From contig NZ_VFSD01000023.1 in NCBI RefSeq assembly GCF_014332515.1, forward strand, positions 1 to 64,000: a DNA stretch of 64,000 bases, read 5' to 3'. This document shows, one piece after another, positions 43,147 to 50,988 of this stretch. Made by a program: the position numbers and the translations under genes. A model generated the notes under the pieces. That model was given only the letters and a program-made list of their open reading frames with translations. It made no database searches and had not been told where the DNA came from. The stretch is from Pontibacter beigongshangensis (GTDB lineage Bacteria; Bacteroidota; Bacteroidia; Cytophagales; Hymenobacteraceae). Positions within the stretch are counted from its first letter, which is position 1, and each line of letters begins with the position of its first letter.

Positions 43147-44634
43147 ATGCATACCATCAAGATAAATCTGCCGGGCGGCATCGTGGCTGCCGGAGACCTG
43201 TTTGAAGTACTGACAGCTGCTGAGAAGGCTGGCGTGGAAGAGGTGCGGTTTGGCAACAGGCAGCAGCTTTTTTTTTCGGTGGCGGAAGATAAACTGCCGG
43301 TGCTGAAACAGGATCTTTTTTTGGCTGATATCATGTTTGAGCTGGATGCCGACGTGCATCCGAACATCCTCAGTTCCTACGCCATAGAAGAGGTAATGTA
43401 CCACCCCGACTGGTTGCGCGAGGGCGTGTACAAAGACATCCTGGACCTGTTCGACTACCGGCCGCAGCTCAAGATCAACCTCGTCGACAACGACCAGACC
43501 TTTTTCCCGTTCTTTACCGGCAACCTCAACTTTATCGCCTCCGACACAAGCAACCACTGGTACCTCTACATCCGCTTCCCGAAAACCAATATTCTATACC
43601 AATGGCCAACCCTGGTGTATTCCGAAGATATTGCCGACCTGAGCAGTACCATAGAGCGGACCATTTTTGCTTACCCCGAAAAATTTTACGACCAGCCTGC
43701 CATAGACGGCAGCCAGCTGCACCGGTTAGTCAGCGCCGGCGGCGATTTTGTGCTACAGCCCATCAGCAAACAGCTGCAGCTACCGGAGTTTACGTTGTCG
43801 TATTACGAAGGCTTTAACCGCTACGGCACCAACAAGCTGTGGCTGGGTATTTACCGCCGCAACGAGCTTTTTAACGTGCCTTTCCTGAAGGATCTGTGTA
43901 AAGTTTGTATGAAGACGCGGGTGGGGCAACTCTACACCACGCCCTGGAAATCGTTGATCATAAAAGGAATAGACGCAGCCGAACGGAACCTGTGGGATGC
44001 CGTGCTGTGCAAATACCGCATTAATGTGCGCCACGCCTCTAACGAGCTGAACTGGCAGGTAGAGGACCAGTGCGCCTACGGCCTGGAACTGAAGAACGAG
44101 CTGGTGCGCAAGCTGAATGAAGAAGATGTACGCACCTTCAAGCTTTGCTTCGCTATAAAAACGCAGCCGAAAACCGGCCTGTTCGGCTCCATCGTCATCC
44201 GCACGCAACATGGCATTACCCAAACTAACGAGAGAAGCGGGGAGCGTTTCGAAATTCTTTATACCCGCGACTTTAACCCTAATTCAAAAGATTTTATTAG
44301 TTTTAGGAAAGAAGTGCCTCGGCCAGAACTAAGTGCCTGCCTGATAGACTTATGCAGCTACTATTATGGCTTGCAAAGCGAGCCGGACCTGGTGGCTAAT
44401 GCCATATACCTGGAAGAGGAGGTAACCGCTGAGCCGGAGGAGGAGCCTCAGGAAAAAGTGTACCAGTGCCAGCGCTGCTATACCGTATACGACGAACAAT
44501 ATGGCGATGCCGTAAACGACATTGCAGCCGGTACGCCTTTCGAGGCCCTGGCTACCTACTGCTGCCCGACCTGCGAGGCACCAAAAGAAGACTTTAAACT
44601 GGCAGAAATGCCACAACCAGTTCACACTGAATGA
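43147..44634 (+). CDS. Nitrite/sulfite reductase-like protein fused to C-terminal rubredoxin
   Basis: This 495-residue protein has an N-terminal region with the ferredoxin-like half-domain pattern of siroheme reductases (INLPGGIVAAGDLFEVLTAAEKAG, RFGNRQQLFFSV) and a second half-like segment (RVGQLYTTPWKSLIIKGID). I see no CxGxxxC/CxxxC siroheme-[4Fe-4S] ligand set. Residues about 437-485 are a rubredoxin domain with its two Cys pairs, CQRC and CPTC. It lies directly after the nitrate reductase fusion and overlaps the permease gene by 4 bp. It could pass electrons in nitrate reduction. The start is ATG 43147, with a TTG two codons before. Confidence 0.8.
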   Translation: MHTIKINLPGGIVAAGDLFEVLTAAEKAGVEEVRFGNRQQLFFSVAEDKLPVLKQDLFLADIMFELDADVHPNILSSYAIEEVMYHPDWLREGVYKDILDLFDYRPQLKINLVDNDQTFFPFFTGNLNFIASDTSNHWYLYIRFPKTNILYQWPTLVYSEDIADLSSTIERTIFAYPEKFYDQPAIDGSQLHRLVSAGGDFVLQPISKQLQLPEFTLSYYEGFNRYGTNKLWLGIYRRNELFNVPFLKDLCKVCMKTRVGQLYTTPWKSLIIKGIDAAERNLWDAVLCKYRINVRHASNELNWQVEDQCAYGLELKNELVRKLNEEDVRTFKLCFAIKTQPKTGLFGSIVIRTQHGITQTNERSGERFEILYTRDFNPNSKDFISFRKEVPRPELSACLIDLCSYYYGLQSEPDLVANAIYLEEEVTAEPEEEPQEKVYQCQRCYTVYDEQYGDAVNDIAAGTPFEALATYCCPTCEAPKEDFKLAEMPQPVHTE

Positions 44635-45368
44635 ACCCTGACCTGTTGATAGCCATTTCGTTACTGATTGTCGGGTTCCTGTATGCCTCTGTGGGGCATG
44701 GCGGCGCGAGTGGCTATTTGGCAATGCTATCGCTTTTTGCCGTGCCGGTGCTTGCTTATAAGCCCATGATCCTGGTGCTGAACATGGTAGTGGCAGCTGT
44801 CGGGTTTTACCAGTTTTCGAGGGCTGGCTACTTTAAGTGGAAGCTGCTCTGGCCTTTTCTCATCACCTCCATTCCGCTTGCTTACATTGGTTCCAGCGTA
44901 AAGCTACCCGATGGTAACTTTAACCTCTTGCTGGGGCTGGCGCTTTTGCTGCCGGTTATCCGCCTACTGGGGTTGGGGCCGAAGGAGAGCCAGGAACAGA
45001 AAGAACTGAAGTTGCCGGTGGCGCTGCTCTGCGGCGTGCTCATCGGTTTTTTGTCGGGCTTGCTCAACATTGGCGGCGGAATCTTTTTAAGCCCTTTGCT
45101 GGTTATACTGGCATGGGCCAGGGCTAAGGAAGCCGCTGCGGTATCGAGTCTTTTTATTTTCTTCAACTCTCTGGCAGGGCTGCTCGGAACCTCGTACAGT
45201 GAATACGCTGTAACCAATTCTACTAATATTTGGTTTATGGCAGCTGTAGCAGGAGGCACCGTGGGTGCTTACATGGGCAGTCATCGTTTTCAGCAGGCCA
45301 CCGTGCGCTATCTGCTGACGGCGGTGCTGGCAATAGCTTCCGTAAAATTAATATTTTTTATGCCATGA
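44631..45368 (+). CDS. TauE/SafE (TSUP) family permease
   Basis: This 245-residue inner-membrane protein of about eight segments belongs to the sulfite/organosulfonate exporter family. Two half-repeats with glycine-rich helix starts are visible (VGFLYASVGHGGASGYLAML and IGFLSGLLNIGGGIFLSPLL). The start overlaps the previous stop (ATGA) and the stop overlaps the moaA start, so it is cotranscribed within the nitrate/cofactor operon. A role in moving an oxyanion or sulfur compound related to nitrate or molybdopterin metabolism is plausible but unproven. Confidence 0.88.
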   Translation: MNPDLLIAISLLIVGFLYASVGHGGASGYLAMLSLFAVPVLAYKPMILVLNMVVAAVGFYQFSRAGYFKWKLLWPFLITSIPLAYIGSSVKLPDGNFNLLLGLALLLPVIRLLGLGPKESQEQKELKLPVALLCGVLIGFLSGLLNIGGGIFLSPLLVILAWARAKEAAAVSSLFIFFNSLAGLLGTSYSEYAVTNSTNIWFMAAVAGGTVGAYMGSHRFQQATVRYLLTAVLAIASVKLIFFMP

Positions 45369-46315
45369 TGGAGTTGAACGACAGTTACGGACGGACCTTT
45401 AAAACGCTGCGGGTGAGCTTGCTGAGCACCTGTAACCTGGGCTGTGTGTACTGCACCGCGGGTGACCCCACCATCAACGCCGATAAAAAAACCCAGACAC
45501 CGGCTGCCGTGTTTCTGCAGCAGATTGAGCAACTCCACCAACAGCTGAACCTCGACACCATTCGCTTTACGGGTGGCGAGCCGTTGCTGTACCGCGAACT
45601 GGTCGAAGTGATAGCCGGCGCAAAAAAGATAGGAATTCCTAACATCAAGATAACTACGAACGCTTTCCTGCTCGATCGTATGGCGCCACTGCTGAAGGAG
45701 GCGGGGTTGCAGTCGATCAACGTGTCGTTGGATGCGGTGGAGGAGGAAGTGTTTTTTAGGATGACAAAACGCCAGCAGGTGCAACGGGTGCTGCAGGGCA
45801 TCGAAACGGCGCTGGCCTGTGGGCTGGAGGTGAAGCTGAACGCTGTTATCCTGAAAGGCATGAACGATTGCCAGGTGCTGCCTTTGCTGCGTTACGCTTT
45901 TAAACATAATGTTGCCATCCGTTTTCTGGAAGTAATGGCCATGGGGCACCTGCACCAGCACGCAGCAGAATACCTCTACACCCAGAACGACATCCTGGCG
46001 ACTATCGACAAGGAATATGAATTTTTTAAGCTGCTCCGCAAGCCCGGTGCCACCGCCAATTACTGGCAGACCCTGGAGGGGAAGGTGTTCGGCATCGTGG
46101 CCAACGAAAGCGAGCCCTTCTGCCACGACTGCAACCGCCTGCGCCTCGATGCCCAAGGCAACATCTATGGCTGCCTGAGCAGCAACCACCCGATATCGAT
46201 CAGCAACGTGACGAAGGAGCAGGTGCTGCACAGCAAACTGCAGCAGGCCATGTGGCAGAAGCAAAGTACAAAGTTTACTGGCAGCGAACTAAGTATGCTC
46301 CATATCGGAGGCTAG
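45365..46315 (+). CDS. moaA: GTP 3',8-cyclase
   Basis: This 316-residue radical SAM enzyme starts molybdopterin synthesis from GTP. The radical SAM cluster cysteines are C23, C27 and C30 (CNLGCVYC). The C-terminal cluster cysteines are in FCHDCNRLRL and IYGCL. The protein ends in GG, as required for activity of known MoaA proteins. The start ATG overlaps the permease stop (ATGA). A second ATG immediately after is an alternative. Confidence 0.94.
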   Translation: MMELNDSYGRTFKTLRVSLLSTCNLGCVYCTAGDPTINADKKTQTPAAVFLQQIEQLHQQLNLDTIRFTGGEPLLYRELVEVIAGAKKIGIPNIKITTNAFLLDRMAPLLKEAGLQSINVSLDAVEEEVFFRMTKRQQVQRVLQGIETALACGLEVKLNAVILKGMNDCQVLPLLRYAFKHNVAIRFLEVMAMGHLHQHAAEYLYTQNDILATIDKEYEFFKLLRKPGATANYWQTLEGKVFGIVANESEPFCHDCNRLRLDAQGNIYGCLSSNHPISISNVTKEQVLHSKLQQAMWQKQSTKFTGSELSMLHIGG

Positions 46316-46325
46316 GTTTTGTACA

Positions 46326-46422
46326 GTCATCCCGAGCGCAGCCGAGGGAACTATTAAGTACTTAACGGTACGAAAAAAGATTCTTCGACAATCGAGGGGC
46401 CCTACCCCCAGCTCAGAATGAC
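46326..46422. repeat. MITE-like element with GTCATCCCGAGC / GCTCAGAATGAC ends
   Basis: The outer ends are near-perfect inverted repeats (GTCATcCcGAGC and GCTCaGAATGAC). The interior begins GCAGCCGAGGGAA. The pattern is that of short GTCATTCTGAGC-ended repeats common in Bacteroidetes intergenic DNA. It lies 10 bp after the moaA stop. Confidence 0.75.
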
Positions 46423-46491
46423 AAATAATATGAATCATTGGTCTTCTGCAAATTGCAGCCCTTTAAAAATTTTCACACAAAACAGTAGAAC

Positions 46492-46725
46492 ATGAAAGTA
46501 CAGGTATTTGCAGCGTTGAAAGATTATTTCGACAAGGAGTTTGAAGTGGCAGGGAAGGTGCAGGATGTGGAAGCGCTCAGGCAGCACCTGCTGGAGCTGA
46601 ACGGCGCGGCCGGCAACATGCTCAAAATCTGCCGGTTTGCCGTTGATGATGAATTTGTAGATCCAGGCTATCAACTGAAAGAGAATGATACTGTTTGTGT
46701 GATACCACCAAGTAGCGGGGGCTGA
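46492..46725 (+). CDS. moaD: Molybdopterin synthase small subunit
   Basis: This 77-residue ubiquitin-like sulfur carrier ends in PPSSGG, whose terminal glycine would be adenylated and thiocarboxylated. VQVFAALKDYFDKEFEV at the start and DTVCVIPP near the end match the MoaD fold. It lies upstream of moaE, with which it forms molybdopterin synthase. Confidence 0.92.
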   Translation: MKVQVFAALKDYFDKEFEVAGKVQDVEALRQHLLELNGAAGNMLKICRFAVDDEFVDPGYQLKENDTVCVIPPSSGG

Positions 46726-46837
46726 GCAACTAAATTATAAGGCAATATCGGAAGCACAATAGATACGTTGAGTATTTAGTCTGCAAGCCCTCAACTCTAT
46801 AATTTTTAATTAATCAAGTAGCACCGCAGTAACTTAC

Positions 46838-47311
46838 ATGAATTATCTTTCCGAATCTCCCCTTGATGTAGTTGGCCTGCTGGCTGCCGGGCACCACCCG
46901 AAGGCAGGCGCGATTGTGCTGTTCAGTGGCGAGGTGCGCGACAATAACCTGGGCCGAGAAGTAGCTTATCTGGAGTATGAAGCGCATGCATCGATGGCTG
47001 CGAAGCTGATAGCAGCGATAATTGAAGAGGCGAAGCAGAAGTGGCCGCTCCACATTGCCGTAGCGCAGCACCGAACGGGAAAAGTGGCCGTAGGTGAGTC
47101 GGCGGTGGTGGTGATCACGGCATCTCCGCACCGCAGCGAGGCTTATGCCGCCAACCGTTACATCATAGACCGGGTAAAGCACGAGGTCCCGATCTGGAAG
47201 TGCGAGTACTTTACGGATGGCACCCGCAAGTGGGGCGGCAACTGCAACTGCCACGACATTACCGGCGATGCCAACCAACATGTGTATGAATTTGACGAAG
47301 TAAAGAAATGA
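46838..47311 (+). CDS. moaE: Molybdopterin synthase catalytic subunit
   Basis: This 157-residue MoaE inserts sulfur into precursor Z using MoaD. Family motifs are GEVRDNNLGREVAYLEYEAHASMA, HRTGKVAVGE, VITASPHRSEAY and VPIWKCEYFTDGTRKW, which carries the active-site lysine. It overlaps the next gene by 4 bp. Confidence 0.94.
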   Translation: MNYLSESPLDVVGLLAAGHHPKAGAIVLFSGEVRDNNLGREVAYLEYEAHASMAAKLIAAIIEEAKQKWPLHIAVAQHRTGKVAVGESAVVVITASPHRSEAYAANRYIIDRVKHEVPIWKCEYFTDGTRKWGGNCNCHDITGDANQHVYEFDEVKK

Positions 47312-47586
47312 AACCGGTTATCACGATAGAATACTGCCCCAAATGCGGCTGGATGCTGCGGGCCGCCTACATGGCGCAGGAATTGCTGACCACCTTCACC
47401 GATGAACTTCACGGCGTGCTGCTGCAGCCAAGCGAGGTGAGTGGGCGCTATACCGTCCGGGTAAACGAGGAGCAACTCTTCGACAGGAAGGAGGCTGGGC
47501 GTTTCCCGGAAATAAAAGAGCTGAAGCAACTGGTGCGCGACAGAGTGAGCCCCGAAAAGAGCCTCGGCCATTCCGATAAAACCTAA
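47308..47586 (+). CDS. SelT/SelW/SelH (Rdx) family thioredoxin-like protein
   Basis: This 92-residue Rdx-family protein has the N-terminal CxxC (C10, C13 in EYCPKCGWMLRA) where selenoprotein W homologs have Cys/Sec, and a FPEIKELKQLVRD helix at the end. The family has a thioredoxin-like fold and is thought to take part in redox reactions, with no defined substrate. Its 4 bp overlap with moaE, just before mobA, places it in the molybdenum cofactor operon. Confidence 0.85.
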   Translation: MKPVITIEYCPKCGWMLRAAYMAQELLTTFTDELHGVLLQPSEVSGRYTVRVNEEQLFDRKEAGRFPEIKELKQLVRDRVSPEKSLGHSDKT

Positions 47587-47604
47587 TCTATCTTACTCCT
47601 TCCT

Positions 47605-48174
47605 ATGAAAAACCTGCTGGGCGTGGTGCTGTGTGGCGGCCAGAGCAGCCGTATGGGTTCCGACAAAGGCCTGCTGCTCCTCAACGGTATTCCCTGGGCC
47701 AGCCATGTGGCAGCGAGGCTAAAGGAACTGCCGGTGCCGGTGGTAGTATCGGTCAATCCGGGGCAAATAAGCAATTATTCGAATCATTTTGCCCCTCAGG
47801 AGCTTGTTGTGGATGCTGCCACTGTTGCCGTAGAAGGTCCGCTGAAGGGCCTGCTAAGCGTGCACCGGCAATACCCCACGCACGATTTGCTCCTCATGGC
47901 CTGCGACATGATCGATATGGAGACGGCTACGCTCCGCCAACTGCTTCAGGTACGGGAGCAGGAGCCGGAATACAATTTTTATGTATATCAGGAGGGAGAG
48001 TTTGCCGAGCCTTTCGGAGCCGTTTACGGAGCCACTGGTCTGGCAGCAGTGATGCAAAAGCTACAGGCGGGGAGCCTGCCGCGCAACAGCCTGCGCAGTG
48101 TGCTGGACAATGGCGATACAAAACGCCTGCCATTGCGCCACAAGCAAAGCTTCAGGAATTATAACCGCATGTAA
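47605..48174 (+). CDS. mobA: Molybdenum cofactor guanylyltransferase
   Basis: This 189-residue MobA links GMP to molybdopterin to make the bis-MGD cofactor needed by the nitrate reductase. The nucleotide-binding signature is LCGGQSSRMGSDKGLL, with MACDMIDM as the metal-binding segment and EPFGAVYG following. Codons around 47773-47802 (ISNYSNHFAPQE) are made of a sequence that matches the dispersed intergenic repeat, apparently an in-frame insertion. Confidence 0.92.
   Translation: MKNLLGVVLCGGQSSRMGSDKGLLLLNGIPWASHVAARLKELPVPVVVSVNPGQISNYSNHFAPQELVVDAATVAVEGPLKGLLSVHRQYPTHDLLLMACDMIDMETATLRQLLQVREQEPEYNFYVYQEGEFAEPFGAVYGATGLAAVMQKLQAGSLPRNSLRSVLDNGDTKRLPLRHKQSFRNYNRM
47773..47802 (+). repeat. 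Dispersed repeat, copy L, inside mobA
   Basis: AATTATTCGAATCATTTT, then GCCCCTCAGGAG. It is a divergent but recognisable plus-strand copy within the mobA reading frame, and the only one in a gene. Confidence 0.6.
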
Positions 48175-48237
48175 TAAAAACAGACGCAGCACACAAGATC
48201 TTTTGTTGGACTTTCCCGAAATCTGAAATCCCGGAAT

Positions 48238-48268
48238 CCTGTGTCTTGTGTCCTGCGTCCTGTGTCTT
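48238..48268. repeat. Pyrimidine-rich GTGTCTT/GTCCTG repeat, copy 2
   Basis: CCTGTGTCTTGTGTCCTG followed by another GTCC/GTGTCTT unit, located between mobA and a convergent cytochrome gene. It is similar to 30301-30332 and 52559-52590. Confidence 0.55.
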
Positions 48269-48270
48269 TT

Positions 48271-48717
48271 TTAATTTCTGAGCGACAGCACGTACTTTGC
48301 CATCTCGGCGGCATCTTCCTTGCTGAGGTTCTGGTGCGGCGACATCGGGATTTCGCCCCATACGCCGGCGCCGCCCGCAATGATCTTGTCTGCCAGGTAC
48401 TCTACATTTTCATCATTAAACTCATATTTGTTGGCCACATCTACATAAGAAGGGCCCAATACTTTTTTCTGTTCCTGGTGGCAGGCCAGGCAGTCGGATT
48501 TAGCAATGAGCTTTGCTCCTTTGTCGTATGGGTTTTCCGGAATGGCAGGCTCAGCAGGAGCTTTGGCAGCAGGAGTGCCGGCATCGGGGTTCGCAGCGCG
48601 GGCGGCCGCCACCGAGTCGCGGTATTCCCGCTCATAAAACTTACTATATTCAGAAGGTTTTTCGTTGCAGGCTGCCAGCAAGGCGCAGCAAGAGAAAATC
48701 AGAAACGTTTTTTTCAT
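48271..48717 (-). CDS. Cytochrome c-type lipoprotein
   Basis: This is a roughly 148-residue mono-haem cytochrome c anchored as a lipoprotein (lipobox LLAACNEK). An alanine/proline-rich linker (AANPDAGTPAAKAPAEPAIPE) leads to a class I domain with haem motif CLACH and a likely axial methionine in GEIPMSPH. The ATG giving MKKTFLIFS is preferred; an ATG three codons upstream is possible. It would carry electrons on the outer side of the membrane. It is not obviously part of the nitrate operon, which runs in the opposite direction. Confidence 0.88.
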   Translation of the reverse strand: MKKTFLIFSCCALLAACNEKPSEYSKFYEREYRDSVAAARAANPDAGTPAAKAPAEPAIPENPYDKGAKLIAKSDCLACHQEQKKVLGPSYVDVANKYEFNDENVEYLADKIIAGGAGVWGEIPMSPHQNLSKEDAAEMAKYVLSLRN

Positions 48718-48726
48718 TCTATTCAT

Positions 48727-49151
48727 TTTTAATTAACTAATCTGTCCGGCGCAAGAGGTCCGGGCGCCTGTCCCGGCAGTTTTATGGCTGCCCTAAACAT
48801 GCTTACGAATCGCCTGGAACCGGTGCTAAGATATACAGATTATTTAATTAAACTCCCTTTCCAGCCTCATTTTCATGTATCCAGGTCACACAGGAAGCTC
48901 TTGCCGGGGCGGCACCAGCCTAAAAATCAGGGCCGAAAGTCTGGGATAATCAGCTCCGTGTACAAAACAAGGGTATGGGGCAGCGCAAGGCAGGGGGCAG
49001 GGACAGGCACCGCTCCGTTACAGCGTTTTCAGAAAATCAGGCGGTTAGCACACCAGCACAAGCGCACTTTGTTGTTAGCAAACAAATTATTTGAATGAAA
49101 ATGGCCCTCCGGAGGCTTTGCTGCTTCTGCGGCCCCCCATCAAAAAAACGC
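48727..49151. other. Intergenic region with one dispersed repeat
   Basis: This 425 bp region has no convincing gene. Repeat copy M is near its right end. Confidence 0.6.
49085..49115 (+). repeat. Dispersed repeat, copy M
   Basis: AATTATTTGAATGAAAA, then TGGCCCTCCGGAGG, followed by the CTG-rich tail CTTTGCTGCTTCTG. Confidence 0.92.
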
Positions 49152-49373
49152 TCATTCATCCGGCAGGACTTCGGCGCTGAATCCGTTGTGCTGTAGCAGC
49201 TCAATCAGGAGAGTTGGCTGCACCGAATCGTTTACGCATTCTACCCGCAGAATCTTGTCGCAGTCATCCAGGTCGAAGTTGGCCTGATAAGCCCGAAAGG
49301 TTTTATGAATCTGGTAGAGGAGCTTCTCGGCTTTATGCCTGTCTTTTACGTTCGTTCTGAATACCTCTACCAT
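49152..49373 (-). CDS. Small conserved hypothetical protein
   Basis: This 73-residue protein's predicted beta-alpha-beta pattern (MVEVFRTNV ... KAEKLLYQIHKTF ... DKILRVECV ... LLIELLQHNGFSAEVL) resembles a ferredoxin-like/HMA fold without the metal-binding CxxC. It starts 1 bp after the stop of the SRPBCC gene and is surely cotranscribed with it. Function unknown. Confidence 0.7.
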   Translation of the reverse strand: MVEVFRTNVKDRHKAEKLLYQIHKTFRAYQANFDLDDCDKILRVECVNDSVQPTLLIELLQHNGFSAEVLPDE

Positions 49374-49374
49374 T

Positions 49375-49824
49375 TTAGTTGTTCGTCTCAGCGAGTTCCT
49401 TTACTTTCTGAAGCGCTTTTTCCCAGGCGGTGCAAAAAAAATCGAAGTGCTCCGGGGCGGTGTCCTGTTCTATGGCGAGTTCAGTTTTTCCGTTAGCGCC
49501 GCTTACCTGGTAGGTCTCCTTAAAACCCTGCCATTGCTTCACCACCTCGTCATCAAAAACTTCTTCTCCGTTCTTTAAAATGCCTAGGTGCTCGATAGAG
49601 ATGATTTCTGAAGGTTTATGCACTAGTATTCTGCTCACCATGCCGTCTCCCTCAGGTGTTTTAAACAAGACTTTGCTGCCCTCTCTCCAGTCGGTTTCGG
49701 CATAGGAGCCTTCGTGGAAAACCGATGTCCAGGTGCGGTAGCTGGTGTCCTGGAGCAGTACGTCCCAAACCTTGTCTTTGGGGGCGTTAATTTCGGTTGA
49801 CAGTTTTATCGTTTGCTTTTCCAT
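49375..49824 (-). CDS. SRPBCC (AHSA1-like) domain protein
   Basis: This 149-residue single-domain protein of the Bet v1/START-like fold, AHSA1 type, has TEINAPKDKVWDVLLQDTSYRTWTSVFHEGSYAETDWREGSKV at the N-terminus, the usual start of the family. FFCTAWEKALQKVKELAE is its C-terminal helix. Such proteins bind hydrophobic ligands or act as Hsp90-activator-like factors; the ligand is unknown. It forms a two-gene unit with the small gene downstream. Confidence 0.85.
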   Translation of the reverse strand: MEKQTIKLSTEINAPKDKVWDVLLQDTSYRTWTSVFHEGSYAETDWREGSKVLFKTPEGDGMVSRILVHKPSEIISIEHLGILKNGEEVFDDEVVKQWQGFKETYQVSGANGKTELAIEQDTAPEHFDFFCTAWEKALQKVKELAETNN

Positions 49825-49886
49825 AGGTGTTAAGGTTAATGTGTCTGTTGTGTGCTGATGCAGTTGACCGGGCTTGTGGCGGGGCC

Positions 49887-49917
49887 GATTATTCAGATCA
49901 AAATGGCCCTCCGGAGG
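49887..49917 (+). repeat. Dispersed repeat, copy N
   Basis: GATTATTCAGATCAAAA, then TGGCCCTCCGGAGG. Confidence 0.88.
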
Positions 49918-50149
49918 TGCTGCCGGGCCTTGCCATGGTATAGCCAGCAGCCGGGAGTGGTGGTTTCTGGAGCAAATTTAACCTCTAATTCTGAAAGTTG
50001 AGGCGTATAACTGCGCCATTCTGAGGGGGTGATTGCGGCAATGCCTTCGCCTGTTTTCGGCACCGGGGAAGTTCGGCCCTGGCAGGCATCTTGTTTAGCG
50101 TGGCCGCTTCGGAACAGGGCTGCGGCCGTAGAGTTGTGTTGCGCTGATC

Positions 50150-50196
50150 AAAAAAAAAGGCCTGCCAGTCTCGTCCGACTGGCAGGCCTTTTTTCT
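50150..50196 (-). terminator. Terminator of the tRNA-Arg/tRNA-Pro unit
   Basis: A perfect stem (GGCCTGCCAGTC and its complement) with loop TCGTCC lies between an A run and a T run. It follows tRNA-Pro on the minus strand and could work in both directions. Confidence 0.9.
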
Positions 50197-50202
50197 TATT
50201 AG

Positions 50203-50276
50203 TCGGAGTGGCAGGATTCGAACCTGCGACCTCCAGCACCCCATGCTGGCGCGATACCAGGCTACGCTACACCCCG
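50203..50276 (-). tRNA. tRNA-Pro (anticodon GGG)
   Basis: The 7 bp acceptor stem (CGGGGTG with CACTCCG) has discriminator A. The T-loop reads GGTTCGAATCC. The anticodon arm is CCAGC-ATGGGGT-GCTGG, giving anticodon GGG for CCC/CCT codons. No CCA end is encoded. Confidence 0.93.
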
Positions 50277-50325
50277 ATCGAAATCTTAAAAGCCCTACAT
50301 TGCTGTAAGGCTTCTAAGTTTTCTG

Positions 50326-50399
50326 TGCACTCGAGAGGATTCGAACCCCTAACCCTCGGAGCCGAAATCCGATATTCTATCCAGTTGAACTACGAGTGC
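50326..50399 (-). tRNA. tRNA-Arg (anticodon TCG)
   Basis: The acceptor stem is GCACTCG with CGAGTGC, discriminator A. The anticodon arm TCGGA-TTTCGGC-TCCGA gives anticodon TCG (CGA codons). The T-arm is GGGGTTCGAATCC. It lies 49 bp upstream of tRNA-Pro on the same strand and is presumably cotranscribed with it. Confidence 0.93.
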
Positions 50400-50530
50400 C
50401 TTAGTGAGTGCAAAAATAGAAACTAAGTTGATAAAACGAAATTTCTTTACGAAAATAAAATAAGATAAATAATTGTGGCCTCGGGTCGGGTGCCTGCTGC
50501 CGGTGCAAATCGCGGGTGGCAGGAGCAGCG

Positions 50531-50561
50531 GCGCCGGAGGGCCATTTTCATTAGAATAATC
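50531..50561 (-). repeat. Dispersed repeat, copy O
   Basis: Minus-strand copy: GCGCCGGAGGGCC, then ATTTTCATTAGAATAATC. Confidence 0.87.
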
Positions 50562-50651
50562 TGGTGGACGGGCTGTTTGCCTGCTGCAGCAAGGGAAGCG
50601 GGACCTTTCTTACTGAAAGGGAGAATTGTTTTAACGTCAGCCTGGCAGCGG

Positions 50652-50957
50652 TTATATTATCTTGCTGCTGTTGATGTACCTGATTATCTGCACGATGCCT
50701 GTGTCTATCAGGGAGTAGTACACATGCTTGCCTTCACGCTGGGTCTGCAGCACGCCTTTGTCGCGCATGTTGATGAGGTGGTGCGAGAGCAGAGACTGTT
50801 CTATGTTTAGGGCCTCCTGGAGTTCGCCAACCGACAGGCGCTGCCTCTGCTCCAACAGGTCGATGATGCTGATGCGCACCGGGTGAGCTACGCACTTCAG
50901 CACATAGGCTGCCCTCTCCAGCCGCTTCTGATCAACCCTTACTTTTATTGTGCTCAT
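50652..50957 (-). CDS. ArsR-family transcriptional regulator
   Basis: This 101-residue winged-helix repressor of the ArsR/SmtB type has AYVLKCVAHPVRISIIDLL as helix 1-2 and the recognition region VGELQEALNIEQSLLSHHLINMRDKGVL. EGKHVYYSL is the wing. It has no obvious CxC metal site in the recognition helix, so its inducer is not evident. It stands alone with no efflux gene next to it. A TGAACA/TGTTCA dyad lies 32 bp upstream, suggesting autoregulation. Confidence 0.88.
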   Translation of the reverse strand: MSTIKVRVDQKRLERAAYVLKCVAHPVRISIIDLLEQRQRLSVGELQEALNIEQSLLSHHLINMRDKGVLQTQREGKHVYYSLIDTGIVQIIRYINSSKII

Positions 50958-50988
50958 CCGGAGGAAGTGTTTTTTTAATAGTTATGTA

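Larger units (their letters stand above)
49825..50202. other. Intergenic region between SRPBCC gene and tRNA genes
   Basis: It holds dispersed repeat copy N and the tRNA terminator. An apparent reading frame here (MLEVAGSNPATPT) is a tRNA read-through artefact. Confidence 0.7.

Noticed and set aside
49985-50239. Minus-strand open frame beginning MLEVAGSNPATPT
   Set aside because: This is the familiar artefact of translating a tRNA and its downstream DNA; it overlaps tRNA-Pro and the terminator.
50208-50426. Plus-strand open frame MAGFEPATSSTPCW...
   Set aside because: It is antisense to both tRNA genes, a known tRNA-derived false frame.
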